Shown: one piece after another, positions 8,565 through 16,600 of the stretch
Layout of the letters: the number at the start of each line of letters is the position of its first letter
How positions within the stretch are numbered: position 1 is the first letter of the stretch
DNA from: Pseudonocardia benzenivorans CB1190
GTDB lineage: Bacteria; Actinomycetota; Actinomycetes; Mycobacteriales; Pseudonocardiaceae
Reading direction: 5' to 3'
NCBI RefSeq assembly: GCF_000196675.2
Contig: NC_015312.1
Location: 1,488,001-1,552,000, forward strand
Length of the DNA stretch: 64,000 nt
Program-made: the position numbers and the translations under genes
The notes under the pieces: model-generated
What the model was told of the DNA's origin: nothing
The model's database searches: none
What the model saw: the letters and a program-made list of their open reading frames with translations, nothing else

Positions 8565-8616
8565 CTTTTCTGGACAGGTTCCAGTTTAGCCGTTTATTGG
8601 AACCAGTCCAGAAAAG
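8565..8616. promoter_or_regulatory. 19-bp-arm inverted repeat upstream of dps-fur
   Basis: Arms CTTTTCTGGACAGGTTCCA (8565-8583) and its complement (8598-8616) match at 18 of 19 positions around a 14-base AT-rich loop. The core CTGGAC(A/T)GGTTCCA therefore occurs twice head to head, 25-60 bases upstream of the dps start. The same core appears upstream of the HD-domain gene at 62419-62434. It is probably the binding site of the Fur-family regulator or another redox/iron regulator. It could alternatively be a terminator for the upstream tetR gene, but the loop sequence and the second occurrence elsewhere argue for an operator. Confidence 0.6.
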
Positions 8617-8649
8617 CGGCTGTGGCCTCGCTCTCGTGGGACGGCGCGG

Positions 8650-9264
8650 TCAGGCCGGCCGGGGCAGCAGCGTGTCGACGAGGCTGCGGGCCCAGTCCGG
8701 GGTGCCGGGCGCGGGCGTGAACAGCGCCCGGTAGTAGACCGGCGCGAGCAGCGCGTCGAGCGCCCGCTCGACCGTCGGCGCCGCGCCGCCCCGCGAGCGT
8801 TCGCGGTCGAGCATCGAGGCGAGCTGCTCCTGGCGCTCGGTCGTGCAGGCGCACCCGCCCTCGGTGCCGCTGCTCAGCGCCGCCCGGATGATCGCGATCG
8901 AGTCGGGGTCGGTCAGGTCGGTCGCGAGGTCGGCCGTCCACTGCTCCAGGTCGCCGCGCAGCGACCCGGTGTCCGGCACGACGAGGTCGCCGCTGAAGCG
9001 GCTCGCCGCGACGGCGGCGAGCAGCTCGCCGAGGGTCCCCCAGCGCCGGTAGACCGTCGTCGGGTGGACGCCTGCACGCGCGGCGATCGCGGGCATCGTG
9101 AGGTGCTCGGCCGGGCCTTCCGTCAGCAGCTCCGCGACGGCGCGGTGCACGGCGGCGCGGACCCGGGCCGACCGCCCGCCGGGCCGCGGCCGCGGGACCG
9201 TCCCGGCGTCGGGGTCGTCGGTGGCACGGGCGTGCGGTGTGGTCCCCGTCCTGGTCTCGCTCAC
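8650..9264 (-). CDS. TetR-family repressor, divergent to MFS exporter
   Basis: 204 residues, GTG start at 9264. The N-terminal HTH (LTMPAIAARAGVHPTTVYRRWGTLGELLAAV, about residues 55-85) follows a long disordered Pro/Arg tail; the C-terminal ligand-binding domain is helical with an odd GGCACTT stretch. It is divergent from the MFS gene with a shared 73-bp promoter containing a 10-bp-arm inverted repeat, so it probably represses the exporter and itself until an exported compound binds. Confidence 0.87.
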   Translation of the reverse strand: MSETRTGTTPHARATDDPDAGTVPRPRPGGRSARVRAAVHRAVAELLTEGPAEHLTMPAIAARAGVHPTTVYRRWGTLGELLAAVAASRFSGDLVVPDTGSLRGDLEQWTADLATDLTDPDSIAIIRAALSSGTEGGCACTTERQEQLASMLDRERSRGGAAPTVERALDALLAPVYYRALFTPAPGTPDWARSLVDTLLPRPA

Positions 9265-9283
9265 GAGGGCATTATTGCAGCGA

Positions 9284-9317
9284 TCGTTGCGTTCGGGTTA
9301 CCGTCCTAACGCAACGA
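9284..9317. promoter_or_regulatory. TetR-type operator in the tetR/MFS divergent promoter
   Basis: Perfect inverted repeat TCGTTGCGTT (9284-9293) and AACGCAACGA (9308-9317), 14-base spacer, in the 73-bp gap between the divergent genes. Size, symmetry and place fit the operator of the TetR protein. Confidence 0.65.
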
Positions 9318-9337
9318 ACTTTGCAACCGGGAGAACG

Positions 9338-10585
9338 ATGTCCTCCATCGACGTTTCCGTCGGGCCGCCCGCGACGACGGCTCGGCTGTCGCAGGCCGGG
9401 ACGTTCGCGGTCGTGGCCGCGCTCGTGGTCCTGTTCATGGCGGCCGCAGGCGCGCCCACCCCCCTCTACGTCGTCTACCAGAAGAACTGGGGCTTCTCGG
9501 CGACGACGCTCACCATCGTGTTCGCCGTCTACGTCGCGGGGCTGCTCGCATCGTTGCTGGTCGTCGGCGGGCTCTCCGACCACGTCGGCCGCCGTCCGGT
9601 GCTCGCCGCGGCCATCGCGCTCGAGGCCACGTCGTTCGTGCTGTTCCTCGTCGCGGGCGGCGTGCCGATGCTGCTCGTGGCGCGGGTCCTGCAGGGGCTC
9701 GCGACCGGCGCCGCGATCACGACGCTCTCGGCGGCACTCGTCGACAGCGTCCCGGCGCACCGGCCCGGACGCGCCGGCGTCGTCAACAGCGTCGCGCCGG
9801 TGAGCGGTCTGGCCGTCGGCGCCCTGGGTGCCGGCGCGCTCGTCGAGTACGCGCCCGCGCCGACGCACCTCGTCTACGCGGTGTTCCTGGCCCTGTTCGT
9901 GCTCGGCGGCATCGCGGTGGCGGCCATGCCGGAGACCTCGGCCCGGCGGTCCGGCGCCGTCGGCTCGTTGCGCCCGGCGCTCGCCGTGCCCGCCCGGATC
10001 CGCATCGAGGTCCTCGCGCTCGTGCCGATCCTGCTGGCCAGCTGGTCGCTGGGCGGGCTGTTCTTCTCGCTCGGCCCCTCGGTGGCCGCCGACGTCCTCG
10101 GCCTGCACAACCACCTCGTCGGCGGGCTCGTCGTCGGGCTGCTGTGCGTGCCGGGGGCACTGACGTCGCTGCTGCTGCGCAGCTGGCCGGTCGAGCGGCT
10201 CGTCGTCGTCGCCGCGCTGCTGCTCGCCGTCGGGACGGCGTCGGCCGTCGTCGGCGTCGACGCGGGGCCGGCCGTCCTGGGCGTGGTGGGCACCGTCGTC
10301 GCGGGCATCGGCTTCGGCGCGGCCGCACTGGGGACCTTCGGCACCTATGCGCGGATCGCCGCCCCGCATGAGCGCGGGGCCCTTTTCGCCGTCGCCTACA
10401 CCATCTCCTACCTGGCCTTCAGCGTGCCGGCCGTGGCCGCCGGCCTCGCGACGACCGCCGTCGGGCTGCGGCCGACGACCGTCGGCTACGGCATCGTCGT
10501 CGTCGCGCTGGGGATCGTCGCGCTGGTGGCGCAGTGGCTGGTCGCCGCCCGGCGACGCGCGGCGGCCCGGCCCGCGCTCTCGTGA
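9338..10585 (+). CDS. MFS transporter, probable drug/sugar efflux
   Basis: 415 residues from ATG at 9338, with 12 predicted membrane helices. The motif-A region between TM2 and TM3 reads GGLSDHVGRRPVL, the classic MFS signature, and TM5-like RVLQGLATGAAITTL follows. It belongs to the drug:H+ antiporter-like 12-TM group. Divergent to and probably repressed by the TetR gene. Substrate unknown. Confidence 0.88.
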   Translation: MSSIDVSVGPPATTARLSQAGTFAVVAALVVLFMAAAGAPTPLYVVYQKNWGFSATTLTIVFAVYVAGLLASLLVVGGLSDHVGRRPVLAAAIALEATSFVLFLVAGGVPMLLVARVLQGLATGAAITTLSAALVDSVPAHRPGRAGVVNSVAPVSGLAVGALGAGALVEYAPAPTHLVYAVFLALFVLGGIAVAAMPETSARRSGAVGSLRPALAVPARIRIEVLALVPILLASWSLGGLFFSLGPSVAADVLGLHNHLVGGLVVGLLCVPGALTSLLLRSWPVERLVVVAALLLAVGTASAVVGVDAGPAVLGVVGTVVAGIGFGAAALGTFGTYARIAAPHERGALFAVAYTISYLAFSVPAVAAGLATTAVGLRPTTVGYGIVVVALGIVALVAQWLVAARRRAAARPALS

Positions 10586-10607
10586 GCGCCGGGCCCAGAA
10601 TGTGGGC

Positions 10608-10871
10608 GTGACGACGTTGAGGCTGACGATCCGCGTCCGGCCGGGGGCATCGCGGACCTCGGTCGGCGGGGCGTACGCCGACGCGCTCGTCGTGCGGGTC
10701 AACGAACGCGCCGTCGACGGCGCCGCCACCGCGGCGGCGCTGCGGGCGGTCGCCGGTGCCTTCGGGGTGCCGCGCGGCGCGGTGCGGCTCGTCAGCGGTG
10801 CCACCTCGCGCACCAAGATCCTCGACGTCGAGGGCGGCGACCCGGAGCGGCTGCGCGAGCTGCTCGGCTGA
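10608..10871 (+). CDS. DUF167 (YggU) family protein
   Basis: 87 residues from GTG at 10608. Family features are the beta strand RLTIRVRPGASRTSVGG and the C-terminal VRLVSGATSRTKILDVEG, which match the conserved signature (K/R-P-G-A...SGxxSRxKxv) of the YggU/DUF167 fold. The family is widespread and its function is not established. It begins 22 bases after the MFS stop and may be read through with it. Confidence 0.8.
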   Translation: MTTLRLTIRVRPGASRTSVGGAYADALVVRVNERAVDGAATAAALRAVAGAFGVPRGAVRLVSGATSRTKILDVEGGDPERLRELLG

Positions 10872-10889
10872 GCGCGGCCGGGCGGCCCC

Positions 10890-11684
10890 TCAGTCGAACG
10901 CCCGGGCGGCGGCGGCCCGGCCGGCGTCCGCCCCGGCGAAGAACGACGTGTCGCCCGCGAGCAGCGCGGTCCCGGCGGCGACCAGGGCGCCGGCCGCCGC
11001 GTAGAAGAACGTGCCGCCGACCGAGATCCGGGCGACGCCGGCGTCGGCCAGCTCGGCCACCAACGGCCCGCCGTCGCGCAGCAGGACGTTCACCGGCCGG
11101 TCGACGTTGCGCACCACGGTCTCGACGTCGGCGGTCCGGGCCAGGCCCGGCGCGTAGAGGACGTCCGCGCCCGCGTCCTGGTAGGCCTGCAGCCGGGCGA
11201 TCGTGTCGGCGAGGTCGTCGACGCCGTGCAGGAGGTTCTCGCACCGGGCGGTGAGCACGAGCGCCGCGCCGTCGCGGTGGGCCGCCTCGGCCGCGGCCGC
11301 GACCCGCTCGACCGCGGCATCGCGTGCGTAGATCGGGTCCGCGTCGTCGCCGGTGTAGTCCTCGATCGAGGCGCCCGCGAGTCCCGCGCCGCGGGCGGCC
11401 ACGATCGTCGCGGCCACCTCGTCGGCGGAGTGGCCGAACCCGTTCTCCAGGTCGGCGGAGACGGGCAGCGGCGTCGCGGCGACGACGGCGGCCGCGTGGG
11501 CGATCGCCTCGTCGCGGGTGACGCGTCCGTCGCGGCGGCCGAGCGTCCCGGCGAAGCCGCTGCTCGTCGTCGCGAGGGCCTGGAATCCGAGCGACGCGAG
11601 CAGGCGGGCGGATCCGGCGTCCCAGGGGTTGGGGATCAGCAGCGGGGTGTCGCCGTGGTGCAGGTCCAGGAACGCGGAGGCCAT
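10890..11684 (-). CDS. Isocitrate lyase/PEP mutase-superfamily protein
   Basis: 264 residues from ATG at 11684; a GTG three codons upstream is an alternative, and neither has a strong RBS. Alpha/beta-barrel of the isocitrate lyase/phosphoenolpyruvate mutase superfamily: PNPWDAGSARLLASLGFQALATTSSGFA at the N-terminus, PVSADLENGFG for the Mg-binding Asp loop, and ASIEDYTGD later. The usual KKCGH catalytic loop of true isocitrate/methylisocitrate lyases is not visible, so it is more like the oxaloacetate-decarboxylase or carboxyvinyl-carboxyphosphonate-type relatives. Substrate cannot be assigned. It is convergent with the DUF167 gene. Confidence 0.8.
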   Translation of the reverse strand: MASAFLDLHHGDTPLLIPNPWDAGSARLLASLGFQALATTSSGFAGTLGRRDGRVTRDEAIAHAAAVVAATPLPVSADLENGFGHSADEVAATIVAARGAGLAGASIEDYTGDDADPIYARDAAVERVAAAAEAAHRDGAALVLTARCENLLHGVDDLADTIARLQAYQDAGADVLYAPGLARTADVETVVRNVDRPVNVLLRDGGPLVAELADAGVARISVGGTFFYAAAGALVAAGTALLAGDTSFFAGADAGRAAAARAFD

Positions 11685-11771
11685 GCGGCCCACGCTATCC
11701 CGCCGGTGCCGACCACGAGTTCCTCGTCCGGTGCCGCGGGTCCGTGGCCGGCTGCGGACGTCGCGGATGCG

Positions 11772-11803
11772 GGAGGGCCGGGCGGTGGTCCGCCCGGCCC
11801 TCC
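11772..11803. terminator. Strong hairpin downstream of secreted protein 1
   Basis: Perfect 14-bp stem (GGAGGGCCGGGCGG, 11772-11785; complement 11790-11803) with a TGGT loop, 15 bases beyond the stop of the reverse-strand gene at 11819. Intrinsic terminator for that gene. Confidence 0.7.
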
Positions 11804-11818
11804 TCGGATGTCCTGCCG

Positions 11819-12352
11819 TCAGTGCTGCGCGTTGACCAGTTCGAGTCCGTTCGCGGCCTCCAGGACCGTGGAACCGGGCGTCGGGTTGATCGACGACTGC
11901 CCGTTCGGGAGGGTGATCACGGTCTTGCCGTTGGGGGTGCCGTCGTCGTACCAGGCCAGGGTCGCGGTGAAGTCGCCCTGCTCACCGGTGTTCTGGTCGA
12001 TGACGCGGAACGTGAGCGTGCCCTGCGTGGCCGTCTTGCCGGCGACGTTCAGGGCGAACGGGATGTTCAGGTCGTCGGCGACCAGGACCTGACCGACCTT
12101 CGGCACGCCGGCCCAGGTGTTGTCGGCGTTCGTCGGGTCGGAGATGCCGGTGAGGACGAGCTGGTAGTGGGTGCTGGCGTCGGACACGAGGTAGGTGACG
12201 TTCTGCCGGGCCCCGACCTGCGAGGCGACGGCGGCCCGGGACACGGCGGCGGGGGTGTCGGTGGGGGTGGCGGCGGAGGCGACGCCGGCGCCGAGGCCGC
12301 CGAGGGCGGCGGCGGTCAGGACGACGGCGACGGACTTGGTCACGATGTTCAT
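11819..12352 (-). CDS. Small secreted protein, paralogue 1 (function unknown)
   Basis: 177 residues from ATG at 12352, with an AAGGAGCCCGCC site. Sec signal peptide (basic MNIVTK, hydrophobic core, VASA cleavage about residue 27), then a roughly 150-residue exported domain with alternating hydrophobic residues suggesting an all-beta fold (TLTFRVIDQNTGEQGDF, TATLAWYDDGTPNGK). No family is recognised. The next gene upstream is a diverged paralogue with an almost identical leader and signal peptide. The pair resembles small lineage-specific exported proteins of actinomycetes. The function is unknown. Confidence 0.75.
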   Translation of the reverse strand: MNIVTKSVAVVLTAAALGGLGAGVASAATPTDTPAAVSRAAVASQVGARQNVTYLVSDASTHYQLVLTGISDPTNADNTWAGVPKVGQVLVADDLNIPFALNVAGKTATQGTLTFRVIDQNTGEQGDFTATLAWYDDGTPNGKTVITLPNGQSSINPTPGSTVLEAANGLELVNAQH

Positions 12353-12471
12353 GGCGGGCTCCTTGGTCTGTGTTGTCGGGGCATCGGTCTCGGTGTGGGG
12401 CCGGTGTCCGTCGGGGGCGTTTCCCTGACCCGAGAAGCGTCTCTCCGGGCGGGGTCGCGGACCGTCGGGCG
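12226..12471. repeat. 246-bp direct repeat, copy A (promoter, RBS and signal peptide of secreted protein 1)
   Basis: Positions 12226-12471 are identical to 13011-13256 except one base (12237, which changes Arg to Gln). The repeat covers the upstream region, RBS and first ~42 codons of each secreted-protein gene; the mature regions are clearly diverged. It includes a GC-rich inverted element (CCCGAGAAGCGTCTCTCCGGG) near the far end. Confidence 0.9.
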
Positions 12472-12547
12472 AGTGGTCGGTGCGGGGGTCGAGGTCGGGC
12501 TCCACCGATCGGCGGACGTGCCGGCCGGCCCGACGGAGCCGACGGCG

Positions 12548-12580
12548 AAAGGGCCGGACGGAGATCCGTCCGGCCCTTTT
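12548..12580. terminator. Hairpin terminator downstream of secreted paralogue 2
   Basis: A perfect 15-bp stem (AAAGGGCCGGACGGA, 12548-12562; complement 12565-12579) with a 2-base loop, 19 bases past the restored stop codon of the upstream gene, flanked by short A and T runs. It is a textbook intrinsic terminator separating the tandem genes and can work in both directions. Confidence 0.8.
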
Positions 12581-12598
12581 CGTGTGCGTGGGTGGTGG

Positions 12599-13137
12599 TC
12601 AGGCGTCGACGACGGACAGGTAGTTGGGGCCGAGGTTGATCTTGACGTCCGACGGCGGGTTGAGGGGTTGGCGCCGACCCAGGTGCTCGGTCCGGTCTTG
12701 ACGATCTGCGCGCCCAGCTTGCTGCCGTTGTCGAGCCAGGCGACGGTGGCGTCGAAGTAGCCGACCTTCCCGGTGTTCTTGTCCACGAGGTAGAAGTGCA
12801 GTGTGCCCTGCTCGGCGGTCTTGCCGGTGGTGTTCAGGTCGACGTTTGCGCTGCCGCCGGCCGGGCTGAGCAGCTCGCCCGCGGGCGGCCGGCCCTCCCA
12901 GGTCGCGTTGGTGTTGTCGGGGTCGGACGTGCCGAGGAGCTCCAGGATGTAGTGGCTGGTGCCGTTCACGAACTGGAACTCGGACTGCGTGTCGCCGAGC
13001 TTCTGCTGGCCGACGGCGGCCTGGGACACGGCGGCGGGGGTGTCGGTGGGGGTGGCGGCGGAGGCGACGCCGGCGCCGAGGCCGCCGAGGGCGGCGGCGG
13101 TCAGGACGACGGCGACGGACTTGGTCACGATGTTCAT
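12599..13137 (-). pseudogene. Small secreted protein, paralogue 2, with a C-terminal frameshift
   Basis: Starts at ATG 13137 with the same RBS and signal peptide as paralogue 1. The mature domain is diverged but collinear (GTLHFYLVDKNTGKVGYFDATVAWLDNG versus the paralogue's TLTFRVIDQNTGEQGDFTATLAWYDDG, abridged). As sequenced, the frame is lost near 12663-12666, a GGGG run. Reading on without a change passes through the terminator with no stop. Adding one G restores a sensible tail, NPLNPPSDVKINLGPNYL, ending in a TGA at 12599-12601, 19 bases before the terminator. This is either a real single-base deletion inactivating or lengthening the protein, or a homopolymer sequencing error. Confidence 0.75.
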
Positions 13138-13256
13138 GGCGGGCTCCTTGGTCTGTGTTGTCGGGGCATCGGTCTCGGTGTGGGGCCGGTGTCCGTCGGG
13201 GGCGTTTCCCTGACCCGAGAAGCGTCTCTCCGGGCGGGGTCGCGGACCGTCGGGCG
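13011..13256. repeat. 246-bp direct repeat, copy B (upstream and signal peptide of secreted paralogue 2)
   Basis: Partner of 12226-12471 at an offset of 785 bp with a single difference. Sequence just outside (13257 onward) is recognisably related but diverged, so the near-identity of this segment suggests recent gene conversion within an older tandem duplication. Confidence 0.9.
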
Positions 13257-13437
13257 GACGGCCGGTGCGGGGGCCGACGCCGGGCACCGTCGATCGGTGG
13301 ACGACGGCGTGGTCCGACCCGCGGTGCAGCCGGTCCGGTGCGGATTTCCGGGCATCGGGGACGAGGCCGGGCGAACCGCGCCGTGACGTGGGGCGATCCA
13401 CCCCATCGGGCACACGGTCACGGCTACTGTCGGGCGT
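13138..13437. promoter_or_regulatory. 300-bp divergent promoter region, secreted paralogue 2 / YbjQ-like gene
   Basis: The left 119 bp are the repeat copy B leader. The remainder holds no gene I can support. A CGATCGGTGGA segment near 13291 has a diverged counterpart in the upstream region of copy A. No clear -10/-35 pair is assigned. Confidence 0.4.
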
Positions 13438-14298
13438 GTGTCCGAGTGGGACGGGCAGGGGCTGCCGCCGGTCGCCGCCGAACGCGTGCGCCGCGCCGCG
13501 GCAGGCGGGGCGTGGACGTCGCTGCTCACGGCACCGGCCGCCGCTGCGCTCGAGGTCGCCGGGTTCGACCCCGTCGGCGAGGTCATGGGCAGCATGGTGC
13601 AGCGCATGGGCTGGCAGGGTTACCGCGGCTGCGGCGGGTACGGCTGGGGCGGGGTACCGACGACGATCACGTCGTCGGACGGCAACCGCTTCTCCGGGTT
13701 CGCGCCCTACGTGCAGGCGCTCTACACCGGCCACGGCACGGCGATCGGCCGGCTGGTCGCCGAGGCCGCGGCGATCGGCGCGGACGGGGTCGTCGGCGTG
13801 CGGCTCGCACAGGAGCCGATGTTCGGCAACGCCCACGAGTTCACGGCGATCGGGACCGCGGTCCGCGCCCGGTCCCGCACCCGCCCCGGTCGGATCTTCA
13901 CGACGGTACTGCCGGCCCCGGACGTCACCGCGCTGCTGCAGGCCGGGTGGGTGCCCGTGCAGATCGTCTACGGCATCTCCGTCGCGCTGCGTCACGACGA
14001 CTGGGCCACCCGCTCCCAGGCGTCGTGGGGTGCGGGGAACGTCGAGGTCAGCGGGTACACCGACCTGATCGGCACCACCCGTGCCGACGCGCGGCGGCTG
14101 CTGCGCGACGCCGTCCGCCGCACCGGTGCCGACGGCGCGGTCCTCGACGACATGACGCTGTCGGTGTGGTCGGTCGAGCCGGCGGAGAACCATCGCGACC
14201 ACGTCGCCGAGGCGACCGTCTTCGGCACCGCACTCGGCCGCTTCCACGCCGGGGCGGCGGCGCCCACCCGGACACTCACCTACCTGCCGCTGCGCTGA
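13438..14298 (+). CDS. YbjQ/UPF0145-like tandem-domain protein 1
   Basis: 286 residues from GTG at 13438. Two copies of a module ending in the pattern A-x-x-x-GADGVVGVRL...EFTAIGTAV, characteristic of the YbjQ/UPF0145 (putative heavy-metal-binding) fold: one at about 110-145 and one in the C-terminal half (GADGAVLDDMTL...EATVFGTALG). A Gly/Tyr/Cys-rich insert (GYRGCGGYGWGG) lies near residue 65. It is the first of three genes in the same direction. The family has no proven biochemical function. Confidence 0.75.
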   Translation: MSEWDGQGLPPVAAERVRRAAAGGAWTSLLTAPAAAALEVAGFDPVGEVMGSMVQRMGWQGYRGCGGYGWGGVPTTITSSDGNRFSGFAPYVQALYTGHGTAIGRLVAEAAAIGADGVVGVRLAQEPMFGNAHEFTAIGTAVRARSRTRPGRIFTTVLPAPDVTALLQAGWVPVQIVYGISVALRHDDWATRSQASWGAGNVEVSGYTDLIGTTRADARRLLRDAVRRTGADGAVLDDMTLSVWSVEPAENHRDHVAEATVFGTALGRFHAGAAAPTRTLTYLPLR

Positions 14299-14339
14299 CC
14301 AGCGCCGAGCAGGTCCGCAGCACCGATCTGGAGGACCGC

Positions 14340-15173
14340 GTGACCGCCGACCCGACCGAGCTGGGCATCCCCGAGGACGCCATGCGGCGGCTCGCCGAGA
14401 TGCGCCCCGGGCAGGCGACGAGCCTGTTCACCTCGGACCTCTCGGTCAACGAGTTCCTGCTGGTCCGCGAGGCCGGTTTCCGCCCGTTGGGGCTGGTGCT
14501 CGGGTCGAGCATCTACCACGTCGGCTTCCAGATGGGCCGGTGGAACAGGAACCAGGAGCTGACGGTGCTCTCCCAGGCGATGTACCACGCCCGGGAGCTG
14601 GCGATGACCCGCATGGAGGCCGAGGCCGACCAGCTCGGCGCGGACGGCATCGTCGGCGTCCGGCTGGACATCGAGTTCAAGGAGTTCGGCTCCGACCTCG
14701 CGGAGTTCATCGCCGTCGGCACCGCGGTGAAGGCCGACGCGCCCACGACGCCGGACGGCTACGGCTGGCGGAACAACCGGAACCAGCCGTTCACCTCCGA
14801 CCTGTCGGGCCAGGACTTCTGGACGCTCGTGCAGGCCGGGTACGCGCCGCTGGGCATGGTGATGGGGTCGTGCGTGTACCACGTCGCCCACCAGCGGTTC
14901 TGGCAGGCGATGGGCAACATCGGGCAGAACGTCGAGCTCCCGCAGTTCACCGAGGCGCTCTACGACGCCCGCGAGCTCGCGATGAGCCGCATGCAGGCCG
15001 AGGCCGAGCAGCTGCACGCCGAGGGCATCGTCGGGGTGCAGCTGCGCTCGCACGGACACCGCTGGGGCGGCCACACGACGGAGTTCTTCGCGATCGGCAC
15101 CGCCGTGCGGCCGCTGCGTGCCGACCACACGATCGCCACCCCGCAACTCGTGCTCCCGCTGACGGACCGGTAG
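14340..15173 (+). CDS. YbjQ/UPF0145-like tandem-domain protein 2
   Basis: 277 residues from GTG at 14340; an internal ATG later is possible. Clear internal duplication: FTSDLSVNEFLLVREAGFRPLGLVLGSS at the N-terminal half and FTSDLSGQDFWTLVQAGYAPLGMVMGS in the second half, each followed by YHV, a helix RELAMxRMxAEAxQL and a strand GIVGVxL. It is a two-domain pentameric-type YbjQ fold like its upstream neighbour, but with a different central motif. Likely co-transcribed with the genes on either side. Function unknown. Confidence 0.75.
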   Translation: MTADPTELGIPEDAMRRLAEMRPGQATSLFTSDLSVNEFLLVREAGFRPLGLVLGSSIYHVGFQMGRWNRNQELTVLSQAMYHARELAMTRMEAEADQLGADGIVGVRLDIEFKEFGSDLAEFIAVGTAVKADAPTTPDGYGWRNNRNQPFTSDLSGQDFWTLVQAGYAPLGMVMGSCVYHVAHQRFWQAMGNIGQNVELPQFTEALYDARELAMSRMQAEAEQLHAEGIVGVQLRSHGHRWGGHTTEFFAIGTAVRPLRADHTIATPQLVLPLTDR

Positions 15174-15184
15174 AACCTGTGTCC

Positions 15185-15622
15185 GTGACGGAACCGGGCG
15201 GGGGACCGAGCGGGCTCGGCCCGATGGGCGACGTTCAGCTGCTCGCGGCGATGCTGCGCAGTGACCGCGCCGACGTGGCGTCCTACGCGCGGTTGCTCGC
15301 GGGCGCGCTGGCCGGTGCGCTGCCCGCCGGCATGGTCGAGGTCGAGCACCGGCGCGGGCTGACCGACCGGATGGCCGGGCGCGAAGGACGTCCCGTCGCG
15401 GTGCTGGTCCACGGCCAGGACCGCGACCTCGAGCTGCGCGAAGGTGCCCGCGGCGCGGTGGAGGGCGAGATCCGGCAGGTCGTGCGTGGGGTGGTGATCA
15501 GCCGCCGGGCCGTCGGGGTGGACCTGTGGCTGGAGGCGCTTGCCGTCGACCTCACCCGCATCGCGGCCCGCGACGCCGCCGCGCGGGAGGCGCTGGGCCG
15601 GTTGCTGCGGCCCGGGCCGTAG
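15185..15622 (+). CDS. Conserved hypothetical protein of the YbjQ operon
   Basis: 145 residues from GTG at 15185 (another GTG 6 bases upstream is in frame). No recognised domain. Predicted alpha/beta with a central EVEHRRGLTDRMAGREGRPVAV followed by LELREGARGAVEGEI and VVISRRAVGVDLWLEAL, then an amphipathic C-terminal helix. It directly follows the two YbjQ-like genes (gap about 10 bases) and ends 12 bases before the convergent araC gene. Probably the third member of a small conserved actinobacterial operon. No function can be assigned. Confidence 0.65.
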   Translation: MTEPGGGPSGLGPMGDVQLLAAMLRSDRADVASYARLLAGALAGALPAGMVEVEHRRGLTDRMAGREGRPVAVLVHGQDRDLELREGARGAVEGEIRQVVRGVVISRRAVGVDLWLEALAVDLTRIAARDAAAREALGRLLRPGP

Positions 15623-15634
15623 GCCGGCGTCGCC

Positions 15635-16600
15635 TCACTCCGGCGACGTCGAGCGCGTGATGTTGAACGCGACGCTGTTGCGTTGCGACTCGGCATAGGC
15701 CCGCGGCGTGACCCCGAAGTGTCGTTTGAACTCGTTGATGAAGTGGGACAGGCTCGTGTACCCGACGCGGCGCGACGTCTCGCTGGCGGTCAGGTGCTCC
15801 TCGACGAGCAGGACGCGCGCGCGGTCGAGCCGCATCCGCTTGAAGAACTGGTAGGGCGACATGCCCGTGACGTCGCGGAACATGTGGGCGAAGGCCGACG
15901 GGCTCATCGACACGTGCTCGGCGAGCTCGGCGACCGTCACGGGCTCGTCGATCCGGGAGTCGAGGTAGCTGATGACGTCGGACACGGGATTGCGGTCGAT
16001 CTCGGCCGCGGCCGCGGCGATGAGCCGCTCGCACTGCTCGGCCTGCAGAATCCGGTAGACGACCTCCTGCAGGTAGATCGGGGCGAGTACCCGACGGTCG
16101 GAGCCGCGCCCGACGGCCTTGACGAACCGCAGCGCGGCACCGAGAAGGTTCTGGTCCAGCGGCGAGACCCGCGCCGGCTCGGGCCGCTCCGGTCCGGCCC
16201 CGCGGAACACGGTGGTGGACCGGTCGAGCATGTCGGCGGAGATGCGACGCACGATGGTCGGGTCGATCTGCAGGACCAGCGACAGGAAGGGCTTCTCGAC
16301 GCTCGCCTCGAGAATCTCCGCCTGGAAGCGCATGGTGCGGTTGAGGATCAGATAGCTGAACGGGTCGTAGTGGTAGGCGGCACCGTCGACGGTGACGCAC
16401 TTGCGGCCCTGCACGACGATGCACCGCGACAACGAGCTCACGTCGTCCCACTGGGGAGCCGCGGGCTCGACGAACCGGTAGAACGTCAGGCCCGGCCAGT
16501 CGCACGGGTTCGGGCCGATCGCGGACGTCCGCTCGGCGAACGTGGCGATGAGGTCTCCCGCGCTGAGCCGTTCCTCGGGAGACAGCTCGAACGTCGTCAT
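15635..16600 (-). CDS. AraC-family regulator (AraC_N type), probable activator of the SDIMO operon
   Basis: 321 residues from ATG at 16600 behind GGGAGGCAGG. The N-terminal AraC_N-type sensor domain (WDDVSSLSRCIVVQGRK, YDPFSYLILNRTMRFQAEI) is followed by two HTHs: VAELAEHVSMSPSAFAHMFRDVTGMSPYQ and ASETSRRVGYTSLSHFINEFKRHFGVTP (abridged), about residues 225-310. It is divergent from the diiron-monooxygenase operon with a 390-bp gap, the usual layout for an aromatic or alkene oxygenase activator. Inference: its inducer is the substrate or product of that operon. Confidence 0.85.
   Translation of the reverse strand: MTTFELSPEERLSAGDLIATFAERTSAIGPNPCDWPGLTFYRFVEPAAPQWDDVSSLSRCIVVQGRKCVTVDGAAYHYDPFSYLILNRTMRFQAEILEASVEKPFLSLVLQIDPTIVRRISADMLDRSTTVFRGAGPERPEPARVSPLDQNLLGAALRFVKAVGRGSDRRVLAPIYLQEVVYRILQAEQCERLIAAAAAEIDRNPVSDVISYLDSRIDEPVTVAELAEHVSMSPSAFAHMFRDVTGMSPYQFFKRMRLDRARVLLVEEHLTASETSRRVGYTSLSHFINEFKRHFGVTPRAYAESQRNSVAFNITRSTSPE

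Noticed and set aside
10890..11684. Isocitrate lyase of the glyoxylate shunt
   Set aside because: At 264 residues it is far shorter than true isocitrate lyase and the KKCGH catalytic motif is not visible.
12349..13137. A long fusion of secreted paralogue 2 with downstream sequence
   Set aside because: The extended frame runs through a perfect terminator and into the duplicated leader; a one-base frameshift explains it better.
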